Positions 47,251 to 59,095 of a stretch of DNA of 64,000 nt are shown piece by piece. The position numbers and the translations under genes are program-made. Each line of letters begins with the position of its first letter. Within the stretch, counting starts at the first letter, position 1. Below the pieces are notes generated by a model that was given only the letters and a program-made list of their open reading frames with translations, was not told where the DNA came from and searched no databases. The DNA is from CAZDBA01 sp964503615 (GTDB taxonomy: Bacteria; Planctomycetota; Planctomycetia; Pirellulales; Pirellulaceae), in contig CAZDBA010000002.1 of NCBI GenBank assembly GCA_964503615.1, positions 9,154 to 73,153 of the forward strand. The letters run 5' to 3'.

Positions 47251-48158
47251 ATGGCCGCTGCCCAATACAAACGAATTCTATTGAAACTATCCGGAGAGTG
47301 CTTTAGCCCCAAAGGAGAGCGGGGGATCAGCATGACCGAAGTCTTGCATATCGCCGAACAAGTCAAAAAAGCGACCGAAATGGGTTGCCAAGTCGCAGTT
47401 GTTAACGGGGGTGGAAACATCTTACGCGGTGCCCAATTTAAACAGGCCAACAAAGCGATTCACGAAGCCACCTCTCATTACATGGGCATGTTGGCCACAG
47501 TCATCAACGGTTTGGCTTTGCAAGACGCACTTGAGTCACTGGGGTGTGAAACTCGTCTAATGAGTGCTATCCCCATGGACAACGTTTGCGAGCCTTACAT
47601 TCGGCGGAGAGCTCGGCATCATTTAGAGAACGGTAGAATCATAATTTTGGGGGCAGGTACAGGCGGGCCGTTTGTGACCACCGACACCGCTGCTGCTCTG
47701 CGAAGTATCGAGCTGGATGCGGAGATCCTTTTGAAAGCCACACGTGTCGATGGTGTCTACACCGAAGACCCTGAAAAAAATCCACACGCCGTACTTTACT
47801 CAAACCTGGACTTTCAGACCGTCGTTTCGCAACAACTCAAAATCATGGACTCAACTGCATTTAGCCATTGCATGGAGCATGACATGCCCATCATGGTTTT
47901 CAATTACCTGAAGGATGGTAATATTGAAAAAGCGATCGCGGGCGAAAAAATTGGAACTCTGATTACCAATCAGGGACAGGCCGAGATCGCCAAAACCNNN
48001 NNNNNNNNNNNNNNNNNNNNNNNNNNNNNNNNNNNNNNNNNNNNNNNNNNNNNNNNNNNNNNNNNNNNNNNNNNNNNNNNNNNNNNNNNNNNNNNNNCGA
48101 AAAAATTGGAACTCTGATTACCAATCAGGGACAGGCCGAGATCGCCAAAACCACATAA
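47251..48158 (+). CDS. pyrH: UMP kinase (assembly artefact inside)
   Basis: UMP kinase of the amino-acid-kinase fold phosphorylates UMP to UDP. '[13 protein letters not shown]' opens the protein, '[11 protein letters not shown]' is the nucleotide loop, and '[20 protein letters not shown]' and '[13 protein letters not shown]' are family hallmarks. The 100-N run at 47998 is false: the 55 bases before it (47943-47997) recur exactly at 48098-48152, so the two contig ends overlap. Collapsing this gives 249 codons up to the gap plus Thr and a stop at 48156-48158, a protein of about 250 residues, the usual length. It is followed closely by frr. Confidence 0.93.
47998..48097. other. Assembly gap (100 N) with overlapping flanks
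   Basis: The N run is flanked by an exact 55-base duplication (47943-47997 and 48098-48152), a sign that two overlapping contig ends were joined by a default gap. No sequence seems to be missing. Confidence 0.92.
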
Positions 48159-48243
48159 ACAAGCGGGCTAAACAAGCGGCCCAAGCCGAACTTGCAAATT
48201 CAATAAAAATCAAACTCATCGACAACAGGAAACGGGAGCCAAA

Positions 48244-48804
48244 ATGTCATCTGAAATAATCCTCGCCGACACCCAAGAGCGTATGGACAAAGCGATTGAA
48301 ATGTTGAAAAAGAACCTGGGCGGTATCCGCACGGGCAGAGCCAACCCCGGCCTGGTCGATTCTCTGCGTGTCGACGTATACGGCTCGCCAACTCCGATCA
48401 AACAGGTCGCTGCGGTCGGCGCTCCAGAACCAACTCAAATCGTGATTCGTCCCTACGACACCAGCATTACCAAAGAGATTGAGAAAGCGATCGTTAGCGC
48501 CGATCTGGGATTCAATCCGCAAAGTGATGGTCGAGTGGTTCGCATCAACATCCCGCCTCTTTCGACCGACGTTCGCAAAAAAATGGTTGCTCGAATCAAA
48601 GAACTGAGTGAAGAAGCCAAGATCTCGATCCGCAACATTCGTCGCGACTCGAACAAATCTGCTGAACAAGCAGAGAAAAGCAAGGAGATCAGCGAAGACC
48701 AACGTGACGATATCAAAGACCAAGTCCAAGAGCTGACAAAAAAGTCGGAAGCGGCGGTCAGCGATCTCGCCAAGGCACGCGAAACCGAAGTTATGGAAGA
48801 CTAG
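48244..48804 (+). CDS. frr: Ribosome recycling factor
   Basis: This 186-residue protein fits RRF in length and motifs: 'RTGRANPGLVDSL', 'PIKQVAAVGAPEP', 'IPPLSTDVRKKMV' and 'ISIRNIRRDSNK'. With EF-G it splits the ribosome after termination. It follows pyrH, the usual bacterial order, and ends in a clear terminator. Cytosolic and probably essential. Confidence 0.97.
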   Translation: MSSEIILADTQERMDKAIEMLKKNLGGIRTGRANPGLVDSLRVDVYGSPTPIKQVAAVGAPEPTQIVIRPYDTSITKEIEKAIVSADLGFNPQSDGRVVRINIPPLSTDVRKKMVARIKELSEEAKISIRNIRRDSNKSAEQAEKSKEISEDQRDDIKDQVQELTKKSEAAVSDLAKARETEVMED

Positions 48805-48870
48805 ATCGCATATCCGATCTGCTTGCTTCAGTTCTCTCAAAAGCTGAGATTTAAATCGTTCAAACCCAAA

Positions 48871-48903
48871 GGCTGAAGGTCTTCCTGACCTTCAGTCTTT
48901 TTT
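48871..48903 (+). terminator. Intrinsic terminator after frr
   Basis: An 11-bp stem (48871-48881 with 48887-48897, one G-T pair, five-base loop) is followed by six T (48898-48903), 66 bases past the frr stop. It also lies about 40 bases from the end of the convergent selA gene. Confidence 0.9.
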
Positions 48904-48939
48904 ATTGATCCGATTTCAAGAAAGCCAGGCTTAGTTCAT

Positions 48940-50325
48940 TCAATTTGCCTGCGTAATAATATCGACCAGGGTCAAGTCCTCGGAAGGGTTGATCGTTCGC
49001 AGGTCCAGGTAAAATTTGCCTTTGTTGATCCGGCCCATCACCGCAATTGGGCCGCTTCGTAGTCGACCAGCGAACTCTTCCGCTGAAATCCCACTGGTCT
49101 CGATTTCGATCGCCAGAGACTCAGTCGTTTGGGCAGGCACACTGCCTCCCCCTAACATCGCCTCCGAGGGAACCGGTTCCGCTTTTTCGATAACTCCCAA
49201 ATGTGAAATCTGTTCGCAGATTTTTGAAGCTCGCAAATCAAGATTCTGTTTTGAGGTCGACAACATTCGCAGGATTGGAATCTCTTGCTCGGCAACCTCA
49301 GGATTCAGGTACAACTCCAAAGTTGCAGCCAGCGCGGCCAAAGTCATCTTGCCGACCCGCATCGCACGCATCATCGGGTTCTTGGTGACTCGCTCTACGT
49401 ACTTTTTCTTGCCGATGATGATTCCGCATTGTGGACCACCGACTAGTTTGTCACCGCTGAACAAAACCAAATCAGCCCCGGCAGCCACACTTTTGGCCAC
49501 CACCGGTTCATCCTTCATACCGTAGCGAGCAAAGTCGATCAGCGCGCCGGAGCCGACATCGTCGATCACTGGCAGCCCCTTTTCTCGACCCAGTTTTACC
49601 AATTCGGCAATATTCGGTGACTCCGAGAACCCGACTATGGCATAGTTGCTGGGATGAACCAACAACAACGCGCCCGTCTCATCATTGATCGCTTGGCGAT
49701 AGTCGTCAATCCTTGTTTTGTTGGTCGTTCCCACCTCATGCAAACGGGCACCCGCACAGCTCATTACGTTTGGCAAGCGGTAGCTTCCACCAATCTCAAT
49801 CAACTGGCCGCGAGAAACGATTACTTCTTTTCCGTGCGCCATCTCAGTCAGTGCCAACATCGTTGCTGCCGCATTGTTATTAACGACTGCAGCTGCCTCA
49901 CAACCCGTTAGCTCACAAATCAACCGTTCGACCGCTTTGATACGCTGTCCTCGATCCCCCGACTCGAGATCGATCTCCACGCTCGCGTAGCCATTGGATA
50001 ACTTTGCCACAGCCTCGATCGCAGAATTGGCAAGCGGTGCCCGGCCCAAGCCCGTATGTAAAATGATCCCCGTCCCGTTGATAACATTTCTCAAGCTGGG
50101 CTTGCGTTCCTTCTTAAGCCAATCAGCGATCGTTTCTGCCATTTCAGAAGGGGTCGGAATGTTCATGTCTTCCGCGGCAGAGCTCATTTGAGTTCGCACA
50201 TTATCCAGAAACGTACGTACTCCTTCGGCGACGACTTGGTGATTCACTGAGTCAACCAGCTTTTTAAGTGGTTCACTTTCCAACAGTTGACTTACCGAGG
50301 GCAAGTTGCGAAATGGATTTGGCAT
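48940..50325 (-). CDS. selA: L-seryl-tRNA(Sec) selenium transferase
   Basis: This 461-residue PLP enzyme changes Ser-tRNA(Sec) into Sec-tRNA(Sec) using selenophosphate. Family motifs are 'NVINGTGIILHTGLGRAPL', 'VNNNAAATMLAL', 'VGTTNKT' and the PLP Lys in 'FSGDKLVGGPQCG'. The length is normal for SelA. Its presence implies selenocysteine use, yet selB, selD and selC are not in the window, and I found no in-frame TGA in a convincing selenoprotein. It lies 81 bases downstream of the HU-type gene on the same strand. Confidence 0.95.
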   Translation of the reverse strand: MPNPFRNLPSVSQLLESEPLKKLVDSVNHQVVAEGVRTFLDNVRTQMSSAAEDMNIPTPSEMAETIADWLKKERKPSLRNVINGTGIILHTGLGRAPLANSAIEAVAKLSNGYASVEIDLESGDRGQRIKAVERLICELTGCEAAAVVNNNAAATMLALTEMAHGKEVIVSRGQLIEIGGSYRLPNVMSCAGARLHEVGTTNKTRIDDYRQAINDETGALLLVHPSNYAIVGFSESPNIAELVKLGREKGLPVIDDVGSGALIDFARYGMKDEPVVAKSVAAGADLVLFSGDKLVGGPQCGIIIGKKKYVERVTKNPMMRAMRVGKMTLAALAATLELYLNPEVAEQEIPILRMLSTSKQNLDLRASKICEQISHLGVIEKAEPVPSEAMLGGGSVPAQTTESLAIEIETSGISAEEFAGRLRSGPIAVMGRINKGKFYLDLRTINPSEDLTLVDIITQAN

Positions 50326-50406
50326 CTGACGTAGACCTTAGGAGGATTAATCGAGAGCAAGCACTGAAATCGTGACCAAGTCAGATGTTAGCCTTGCACT
50401 ACTATC

Positions 50407-50784
50407 CTAATCGCTCGACAAAAGATCGTCATCCGCTTTAGCGACCACTTGAGAGCTTGACTCAATCGGAGCATGAGGTCCGCCGGGAATGTGACGATTC
50501 TTCTTGTCAATCTGGCTGACGCGTTCTTCCATTTCCTTGCCAGGCTTGAACGTCACGACGTATTTTTCAGGCACGTCAACCTTGTCTCCCGTCTTCGGAT
50601 TGCGAGCCTTGCGCGCAGCCCGTTTTTTCACTTCGAACACACCAAAGTTGCGCAGTTCGATACGCCCCTCGGTTACGAGAGTTTCCACGATCGCATCAAA
50701 TGTCTTTTGTACAATCTCTTTGGTCTTGAGCTGAGTGAGCCCGATCTCCTCAGAGATGGTTCGTACGATTTCTTTCTTAGTCAT
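50407..50784 (-). CDS. HU/IHF-type DNA-binding protein with C-terminal tail
   Basis: This 125-residue protein starts at the Met at 50784 ('[17 protein letters not shown]'). A longer frame to 50841 has no typical start. Residues about 1-95 are the HU/IHF fold with '[20 protein letters not shown]', '[15 protein letters not shown]' and '[11 protein letters not shown]'. A tail of about 30 mostly polar residues, with Asp at the end, is unlike classic HU. HU proteins bend DNA and organise the nucleoid. The tail may tune binding, which is an inference. Confidence 0.92.
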   Translation of the reverse strand: MTKKEIVRTISEEIGLTQLKTKEIVQKTFDAIVETLVTEGRIELRNFGVFEVKKRAARKARNPKTGDKVDVPEKYVVTFKPGKEMEERVSQIDKKNRHIPGGPHAPIESSSQVVAKADDDLLSSD

Positions 50785-51020
50785 TTCGCCATATGAAGTT
50801 AGAGAAAAGGAGAAGGGTAGGCATGTGGCAAATCTCCGCAAGTTTATTCGTGTAAAGAAGTAAAGTCAACAAATTCTCAGAAATCAGGCGATTCTGAAAT
50901 AAGCCACTTGAGAATAACCGTAAAACAACGGCATGGATTAAGCTGGCAAAGATAGCGTCCAATTGGAAATTTCGTCGCTCCATCAGACTGCTTATACAGT
51001 CAATTTGATGGGGAAAGAAC

Positions 51021-51443
51021 TTACAGCTTCATTACCGATTTCTGCGCGACGATCTGCTCCAAAGAATAGAGCTTTCCCTTCCCACTGCCTGGACACTCTT
51101 CACAAGTCCTCTCCCAATCCTCAGGCGTCTTTAGGTTAGAGTCCCAAAACGGCCAAGTCTTACACTGGCGCGGTCGAGCGTTGTAGACGGTGCAATTTCG
51201 CTCGTCGGTATCAAAAAATACACAGTCACCGTTGGGAAATTCTTTTAGGCTTTTACGAACACCAATTTTGCGAACGTACAACCTTTCAAACTCTTCAACA
51301 TCCAACTCCATTTCGGCGGCAAGTCCTGCGATCTCCTCTTTGTTCACCCAAACGAATCCAGGAGCCCCCGTGCAACAATCGCCGCATCCCGAGCACTTGA
51401 ATTTGAGCCCGTCTGAGTACCAAGGAGTTTTCTTTTTCGTCAT
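51021..51443 (-). CDS. YkgJ family Cys-cluster protein
   Basis: This protein of about 140 residues starts at Met 51443. The longer frame to 51506 is Ile/Ser-rich and unlikely. YkgJ-type CxxCxxCC motif is seen as 'CSGCGDCCTGAPGFVW', with further Cys in 'NCTVYNARPRQCKTWPFW' and 'CEECPGSG', which fits a zinc or Fe-S binding fold of unknown function. It is the last gene in a minus-strand set after isocitrate dehydrogenase and the sirtuin, with about 110 bases to the sirtuin stop. Confidence 0.82.
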   Translation of the reverse strand: MTKKKTPWYSDGLKFKCSGCGDCCTGAPGFVWVNKEEIAGLAAEMELDVEEFERLYVRKIGVRKSLKEFPNGDCVFFDTDERNCTVYNARPRQCKTWPFWDSNLKTPEDWERTCEECPGSGKGKLYSLEQIVAQKSVMKL

Positions 51444-51553
51444 GATTTCGTCTGCTGAGATTATTCGCGGAACCAAAAAAATAGACTCTGACACGGCCTG
51501 CAGCAAGTAGCCATTGGCGGAGAAACCCCGAATCCAAGAATAGATTTTCCAGA

Positions 51554-52351
51554 TTACAACCCGGTGTTGACCTGGCTGTTAAAACGTTTCCAAATTTCGT
51601 TTAGCCCTGCAGCAGCTCCGGTTTGTAGATGGACATCGACGAAACTTGTGATATTGGAAACCCCAGGATTGATTTCAACCGTCGCGATACCGCGGCGTTG
51701 TGACCTCATGACAGGTTCGGCAACGTATGGAAAATTTGCGCTGGTTCCGATACTGATGATCAAATCGTAGTCCACATTTGCTTGCAAATGCAGTTCGCGT
51801 AATTCGTTAGTTGGCAGAGCTTCCTCAAAAAACACAACATCAGGTCGTTGCATTCGGCCGCACTCACAAACGGGTGGAATCGCCAGCCCGGAGTAATCTT
51901 TTACCCGCACCGCCTTTTTGCACACCGTGCACAGCAATCGGTACATGTTTCCATGAATCTCAATCACGTTTTTGGAACCAGCAAAGCTGTGAAAGCCATC
52001 GATGTTCTGAGTGAGAATCCAAAACTGCTCGAAGTACCGTTCCATTTCGGCCAGTACTTCATGACCACGATTGAATTTCGTATTGCGAGCGCCGGCCTCG
52101 ATCTGCGCCATATATTTCCAAGTCAACTCGGGGCGTGATTTGAAAACCGTGGCGCTGAGCGCTTCTTCGATCGGAATTCCATCCTCGGTATTTTCGTCGT
52201 TGTAAAGTCCACCAATTCCTCGGTAGACGGGCAAGCCGGAATCGGCAGAGATTCCGGCGCCAGTGATTACGAACACCTTTTTCGACTTTACCAACATCTC
52301 TACGATGCGGTCGATATTCTCGTCCTGCTGATTGTCGAACTGGGCATCCAT
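51554..52351 (-). CDS. cobB: Sir2-family NAD-dependent deacylase
   Basis: This 265-residue sirtuin has the NAD-binding 'VITGAGISADSGLP' (30-41), 'TQNIDGFHS', the catalytic His in 'IEIHGNMYRL' and a Cys4 zinc site made of CTVC and the CEC-G pair. It removes acyl groups from Lys using NAD. Its start lies three bases after the stop of isocitrate dehydrogenase. That spacing makes co-expression near certain and hints that ICDH is a substrate (inference). Cytosolic. Confidence 0.9.
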   Translation of the reverse strand: MDAQFDNQQDENIDRIVEMLVKSKKVFVITGAGISADSGLPVYRGIGGLYNDENTEDGIPIEEALSATVFKSRPELTWKYMAQIEAGARNTKFNRGHEVLAEMERYFEQFWILTQNIDGFHSFAGSKNVIEIHGNMYRLLCTVCKKAVRVKDYSGLAIPPVCECGRMQRPDVVFFEEALPTNELRELHLQANVDYDLIISIGTSANFPYVAEPVMRSQRRGIATVEINPGVSNITSFVDVHLQTGAAAGLNEIWKRFNSQVNTGL

Positions 52352-52354
52352 TGA

Positions 52355-54583
<2,229 letters not shown>

Positions 54584-54828
54584 TTATAGGTTATTTGCAG
54601 GGGTTAAGTGCGGTTTATTGCACCATAAAAGGTGAATATACGAATCCATGTTTTACATCGAACCCTTATTTTTCGCTAGTCGGCCAGCCCGCAACTTCAC
54701 CGAAGTGGGTTCCGTTTTGCTCGCAAGCCGGTTGCGGTTGTCCCATGCTCCGATGTCGCTACCATGTTTTTGGTGATCTACAGTGACCTGATCAGCCGTT
54801 TAAGCCCTTACTTTTTATCATCTTCACC

Positions 54829-55401
54829 ATGACCGACTTGCAACCGCCCGGTGCCGGAATACCCAAGATCGAAATGGTAATCGGAAAAGGGATATTGTCT
54901 CTTAAGTCAATGTTAAGTTCGGATGAAAAGGCGCTTCGAGTTTTCGAGCTGGAGATGAACACGCTGATCAATCTCCATGACCATGTCGACTTGGTCGCCG
55001 CAGACGAACAAGTCTTGATCGGGCGGATGGCTGGACTGGAAGACAGCAGCCGCAATTGGTCTCTATTTATGGTGCTGGAACATTTGTGCATAGTAAACCG
55101 AGAGATGCTCAAAGTTGTCGACGCCCTGAAACGAGGGATCGTGCCACGTGGAGAAATCGCGATCGAATATTACAAGCCCGATCCAGACGTAGACACCGAT
55201 GTGATCGAGCGGTTCAAAGATTGCTGTTACGACTTTCTGGAAGTGCTGCGAGCTCATGGACGTTTACGAACTCGCCTGACCTACAGTCATCCGTGGTTTG
55301 GTGAACTGGATGGGCATGGCTGGGCCGTTTTGGCAGCCATGCACATGGGACTTCACCGCCGTCAGGCACAAAGAATCATCGCCAAGCAAGGCGTCGTTTA
55401 A
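54829..55401 (+). CDS. DinB-like four-helix protein
   Basis: This 190-residue protein fits the DinB/DUF1569-like superfamily of four-helix metal-binding proteins. The first helix carries 'SLFMVLEHLCIVNREML', and near the C-terminus come 'HPWFGELDGHGWAVLAAMH' and 'HRRQAQRI', giving the His triad that binds metal. Some members are bacillithiol- or mycothiol-dependent transferases; the role here is open. Divergent from icd and independent of the next gene. Confidence 0.8.
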   Translation: MTDLQPPGAGIPKIEMVIGKGILSLKSMLSSDEKALRVFELEMNTLINLHDHVDLVAADEQVLIGRMAGLEDSSRNWSLFMVLEHLCIVNREMLKVVDALKRGIVPRGEIAIEYYKPDPDVDTDVIERFKDCCYDFLEVLRAHGRLRTRLTYSHPWFGELDGHGWAVLAAMHMGLHRRQAQRIIAKQGVV

Positions 55402-55541
55402 GCTTTCAAAGCGCAGCCCCCTCGCCCATTCGGGCATCGTTTCGGTATGATGCAAGGGTAAAATCGTAGTGGGATTCTCGTAGTGGGATTAGCCAGAATT
55501 CCGAACTGACCCATCAGAAAAGCGTTTTAGGAAAATCTACA

Positions 55542-56126
55542 ATGGCACTCACCGAATCAAACATGTTGGAGTTGGGATCGACTTGTCCAACTTTTTCGTT
55601 GCCCAATATTGATGGGACCACTATTTCGTCGACCGACATGACAGGTAAACCGTTGCTCGTCATGTTTATCTGCAACCACTGCCCGTATGTAAAACATGTC
55701 GCGCCCGAACTGGCGCGTCTGGGCAAAGATTACAACGACCGCGAAATCGAGATCGTAGCGATCCAGAGTAATGACATCGTAGAATACCCGGATGACGGGC
55801 CGGAAAAAATGAAAGCAGAATCGGCCGAGCGTGGTTACACGTTTCCCTACTTGCTGGACGAAACTCAAGAGGTGGCCAAAGCCTTTAAAGCAGCATGCAC
55901 ACCAGACTTCTTCTTGTTCGATGGTCAACACAAACTGGTCTACCGAGGACAGATCGATTCAACCCGCCTTACTCGAATCGAATCGGGGGTCTACGATTCA
56001 CCTGAACCACCTAACGGCAAAGACCTGCGAGCCGCAATCGATACGGTGCTCAGTGGCCAGACGCCAAGTCCTAATGGCCAAGTCCCCTCGGTCGGTTGTA
56101 ACATCAAGTGGAAGCCCAATTCCTAG
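55542..56126 (+). CDS. Thioredoxin-fold redoxin
   Basis: This 194-residue protein has the AhpC/TSA-TlpA-type thioredoxin fold: 'LELGSTCPTFSLPNIDG', 'VMFICNHCPYVKHVAPELAR' (CNHC near residues 46-49, i.e. a CxxC pair) and 'LFDGQHKLVYRGQID' as the cis-Pro side. There is no signal peptide, so it acts in the cytosol. It probably reduces disulfides or peroxides. An EEP-fold lipoprotein starts 66 bases after its stop. Confidence 0.88.
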   Translation: MALTESNMLELGSTCPTFSLPNIDGTTISSTDMTGKPLLVMFICNHCPYVKHVAPELARLGKDYNDREIEIVAIQSNDIVEYPDDGPEKMKAESAERGYTFPYLLDETQEVAKAFKAACTPDFFLFDGQHKLVYRGQIDSTRLTRIESGVYDSPEPPNGKDLRAAIDTVLSGQTPSPNGQVPSVGCNIKWKPNS

Positions 56127-56192
56127 TCGCTGGTGAAAGCTCAAGTTTGGCCCAACCACTGGCTCACATTTTTATTCAATCACTGCCCCTCC

Positions 56193-57581
56193 ATGCATTT
56201 ACTCAACAAGATTCCTGCATTTGTTCTGCTATTAGCTCTACTGGTTTTCCCAGCTTGCAAAAAAGAGCCTAATGTCAACGGTGGAGACGATTCGAAACCA
56301 AACGCAACAGAGCAATCCGTTATGGCGATTGGAATTGATGGCGTACTCGACGACTGGACTGCTGAACCGCTGGCTATCGACGCCAAAGGGGATGCAAGCG
56401 GAACGTTTGATCTCTTGTCGGTTTGGGCTCAAGCTGCCAATGGCTACCTCTACGTCAGTTTTGAGTTGAACAACGGGACCGAATTCAATTTGCAAAACGG
56501 AGTGGAAACCGACAGCTCGTTATTCAAACTGGTGATTCATCAAGGTGACAACTCTCGCGAGATCGACTTTCGAAATCGACAATTTGTCGATCAGAGCAAA
56601 CCTGAACAGGTGATCCCATGGAGCGAGGTTGGCTTTACTTGCCTACCCACTTACGCATCGAATCGGTATGAATTGCAAGTCAAACTGGAAACCGAAGACA
56701 ACGATCTAAAAATCGAGTTCTCCGGATCGGACTCGTTGGATGAGCCCCTCGCGGTGCCCACCTACTCGAATCCAAAAGCAACTGCTGAATCGAACATTGA
56801 ACGTGTGGCAGAAAGCGACTTTCGAATTGGAAACCTGAACACGTTGAATAGCGGACTGGCTGACCCACAGCGCGGCCCAACGATTCATCGCATGATGGCA
56901 GGAGTCGGCGCCGACATCTATACGTTGCAAGAAGAGTGGAAACCGAAAGAGTTCTACACTGCACTCAAACCGCTGGCAGCCGCCATAGGTGTGAAGCGGC
57001 TCAACGCAAAATGGTCCAGTGGCTGCGCGATCATCACCAAGCTGCCGATTGAAAAACTGCCTACGAAACTTGATCGAGCCATCGCCGGGTTGATCAAATT
57101 GGAATCAGGTAAACATCTGGTCGTGATCAGCGTTCACTTTAAATCGAGAGGACATGTGGACTCGCGCGAAGACGGCTTGCGAGCTCAGCAGGCCGAGCAA
57201 CTGGTCGGCGAGATCAAACGAATGCGCGCAGGGGAGTTTGGCGAAAAAGCAAAGAAGGCAAGCGTTGTGGTCATCGGCGACTACAATCTGGTCGGCTCGC
57301 GAAAACCGGTCGACATCCTGAACAAAGCCGGCCTGCAAGACCAACTGTTCACAAACCCTGTAACCAGAACCGCATATACCTGGCGCGACGACGTGACCAC
57401 GTTCGCACCAAGTCGACTGGACTGGTTTTGCCACAGCGGACTTGAGCCGTTACAAACGATCGTGCTGGACACTGGTACCTTGGATAATACAACGTTGGAG
57501 CAAAACAACTTGCAGAAATCAGACAGTACTGCAACCGATCACCTGATGCTAATCGGCGATTTCAACATCAAAGGTTCGTAG
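56193..57581 (+). CDS. Lipoprotein with endonuclease/exonuclease/phosphatase fold
   Basis: This protein of about 462 residues starts at the Met at 56193 because a lipoprotein signal follows: Leu/Ala-rich core and lipobox 'VFPAC'. An upstream ATG at 56133 would bury it. A beta-rich first half (about 45-200) precedes an EEP domain (about 220-460) with 'IGNLNTLNSG', 'DIYTLQEEW' (catalytic Glu), 'VISVHFKSRG', 'VVIGDYNLVGS' and 'SRLDWF' / 'TATDHLML' (catalytic His). It may be a nuclease or phospholipid phosphatase acting outside the inner membrane. The substrate is unknown. Confidence 0.85.
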   Translation: MHLLNKIPAFVLLLALLVFPACKKEPNVNGGDDSKPNATEQSVMAIGIDGVLDDWTAEPLAIDAKGDASGTFDLLSVWAQAANGYLYVSFELNNGTEFNLQNGVETDSSLFKLVIHQGDNSREIDFRNRQFVDQSKPEQVIPWSEVGFTCLPTYASNRYELQVKLETEDNDLKIEFSGSDSLDEPLAVPTYSNPKATAESNIERVAESDFRIGNLNTLNSGLADPQRGPTIHRMMAGVGADIYTLQEEWKPKEFYTALKPLAAAIGVKRLNAKWSSGCAIITKLPIEKLPTKLDRAIAGLIKLESGKHLVVISVHFKSRGHVDSREDGLRAQQAEQLVGEIKRMRAGEFGEKAKKASVVVIGDYNLVGSRKPVDILNKAGLQDQLFTNPVTRTAYTWRDDVTTFAPSRLDWFCHSGLEPLQTIVLDTGTLDNTTLEQNNLQKSDSTATDHLMLIGDFNIKGS

Positions 57582-57732
57582 TGCATTACCAGAATCCGTT
57601 TCAAACCCAAATTCTTTGATCAAAGCACCAGGTGGGAGAGGGTAACAGTCCTGATTGTAAAAATCGGTTGGTAATGGTTCCCAAACTATCGTACAAAAAA
57701 CCATGTTCGCCCTCGAATCTTCCAAAAAGGGA

Positions 57733-58788
57733 TCATTTAGCGTTAATGAGAATCTGAATAAATGGCGAGATGTCAGCAAAACTAATCATACCGTCTTCGT
57801 TACAATCCGCTTGTGCTAGAAAAGGACCGGAACTCAGGATGCCAATAAACGGACTGATGTCCTCAAAGTTCACCACGCCATTCAGGTTACAGTCCCCGAG
57901 CAAAACGCCACTGCCAACATTGAATCTGTAGAAGTCAACAGTTCCTAAGGCCAGATTCCCGTTTGTCGTAGAACCGTTGTGGTTCAGGACGTAGGCACCT
58001 TCTTGAAAAGAAGTGCTGACCGCATCAAAACCCACATCGAAAACAGTATCGAACCCCCCAACTGCAAGAAAATAGGTTCCTTCAGGCAGCCCCAAAAATA
58101 GGTCAAGCTCGCTTTGAAAGACACCTCCATAAAAATCACTATCATCATTTATGATGAGTAGATTTCCAGCTTCATTCCAAAGAGCCAGTTCGGTGTCTGC
58201 GACAGATGAGCCGATGGTATCAATTGTGAATGGAACATCCGGTGAAGCAATTTCGCCGAGGTCGATTGACGATGGCGCAGGAGGGGCAGCCGCCAAGAAT
58301 ATTTGGATATCATACGCCGCGTCACCAGGAGTGATCGCACCATCAAATCCCAAAAACGAAGAACCTACGAGATAGTAGGTGCCAGGAGTGATCACAACAC
58401 CAAAGCCGGACTGTGGTGGTGTACCGTCCAGAAAAAAGAAACCAAGTGTATCTTGGGCAAAGTCTTTTCCAGCTAAGTCGGTCCCGGTCGCACCCCCATT
58501 CAAGAGGTAAAAGTCTGGCTCCCCTATGATGCCAACCGAGATCAGATTGAAAATCACCGTCTCAGTAACGGTAAATTGGAATACATTCTCATTTCCATAA
58601 TTACTGGCTGGATCGAGACCAAGGAAATAATCAACTTGGTTGGAACCTGTGGCCGTATCACCAGAGACAGGAGTAATTCCTAAACTGAGGTTCCCTAGGT
58701 CGTTATCAACCGTCAACTGGGCATTAACGTTTACAGATGCCATTAAAACCAGGCAAACACAAACAGGAAGGAACAAGAATCGAAGCAT
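57733..58788 (-). CDS. Exported protein with dockerin-like repeats
   Basis: This 351-residue protein has a signal peptide (about 1-23, cleavage at N-V-N-A). Two similar beta-rich units ('VFQFTVTETVIFNLISVG', 'GTYYLVGSSFLGFDG' and 'ELDLFLGLPEGTYFLAVGGF') resemble pre-peptidase C-terminal type domains. Then come two dockerin-like repeats at 300-351: 'GDCNLNGVVNFEDISPFI' and 'ADCNEDGMISFADISPFI', with DxNxxG calcium loops. It resembles the tail of the subtilase at 41.4 kb, so both may attach to the same partner. No enzyme motif is seen. Confidence 0.83.
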   Translation of the reverse strand: MLRFLFLPVCVCLVLMASVNVNAQLTVDNDLGNLSLGITPVSGDTATGSNQVDYFLGLDPASNYGNENVFQFTVTETVIFNLISVGIIGEPDFYLLNGGATGTDLAGKDFAQDTLGFFFLDGTPPQSGFGVVITPGTYYLVGSSFLGFDGAITPGDAAYDIQIFLAAAPPAPSSIDLGEIASPDVPFTIDTIGSSVADTELALWNEAGNLLIINDDSDFYGGVFQSELDLFLGLPEGTYFLAVGGFDTVFDVGFDAVSTSFQEGAYVLNHNGSTTNGNLALGTVDFYRFNVGSGVLLGDCNLNGVVNFEDISPFIGILSSGPFLAQADCNEDGMISFADISPFIQILINAK

Positions 58789-59095
58789 GCCAAATCGCTT
58801 TCATAACTCAAACATTAAGGGGGATTGGAAAATTATTTCCGCTCGGTTCGACCTCTTTTATATATAAACAAAATCTAATTTCAACCTTTTCCAAAAAGCT
58901 TTCCCCATGTCTACTTTTTTAAAGGCACTCAAGGTCTCACCCAAAAAGTAGTCAATCTCGGAGATGAGACCCGAAAAAATTAGATAAGCATGGTCTAACC
59001 GCCCAAATCGAAATTCGAATTCGCTGACATTCCAAAGCAACCTTGGTAGTATAGACCCTTAAACTCCCAAACTTTTTGTTCAGTGAACTTTCTGA
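58789..59095. other. Divergent intergenic region of 307 bases
   Basis: It lies between the dockerin protein (minus) and the primase-like fusion (plus). It is AT-rich ('ttttatatataaac') and so probably holds promoters for both genes, but no clear -35/-10 pair is chosen. No RNA gene is seen. Confidence 0.4.

Noticed and set aside
55542..56126. Selenocysteine in the thioredoxin-like gene
   Set aside because: The CNHC pair is fully encoded by Cys codons and the frame has no internal TGA.
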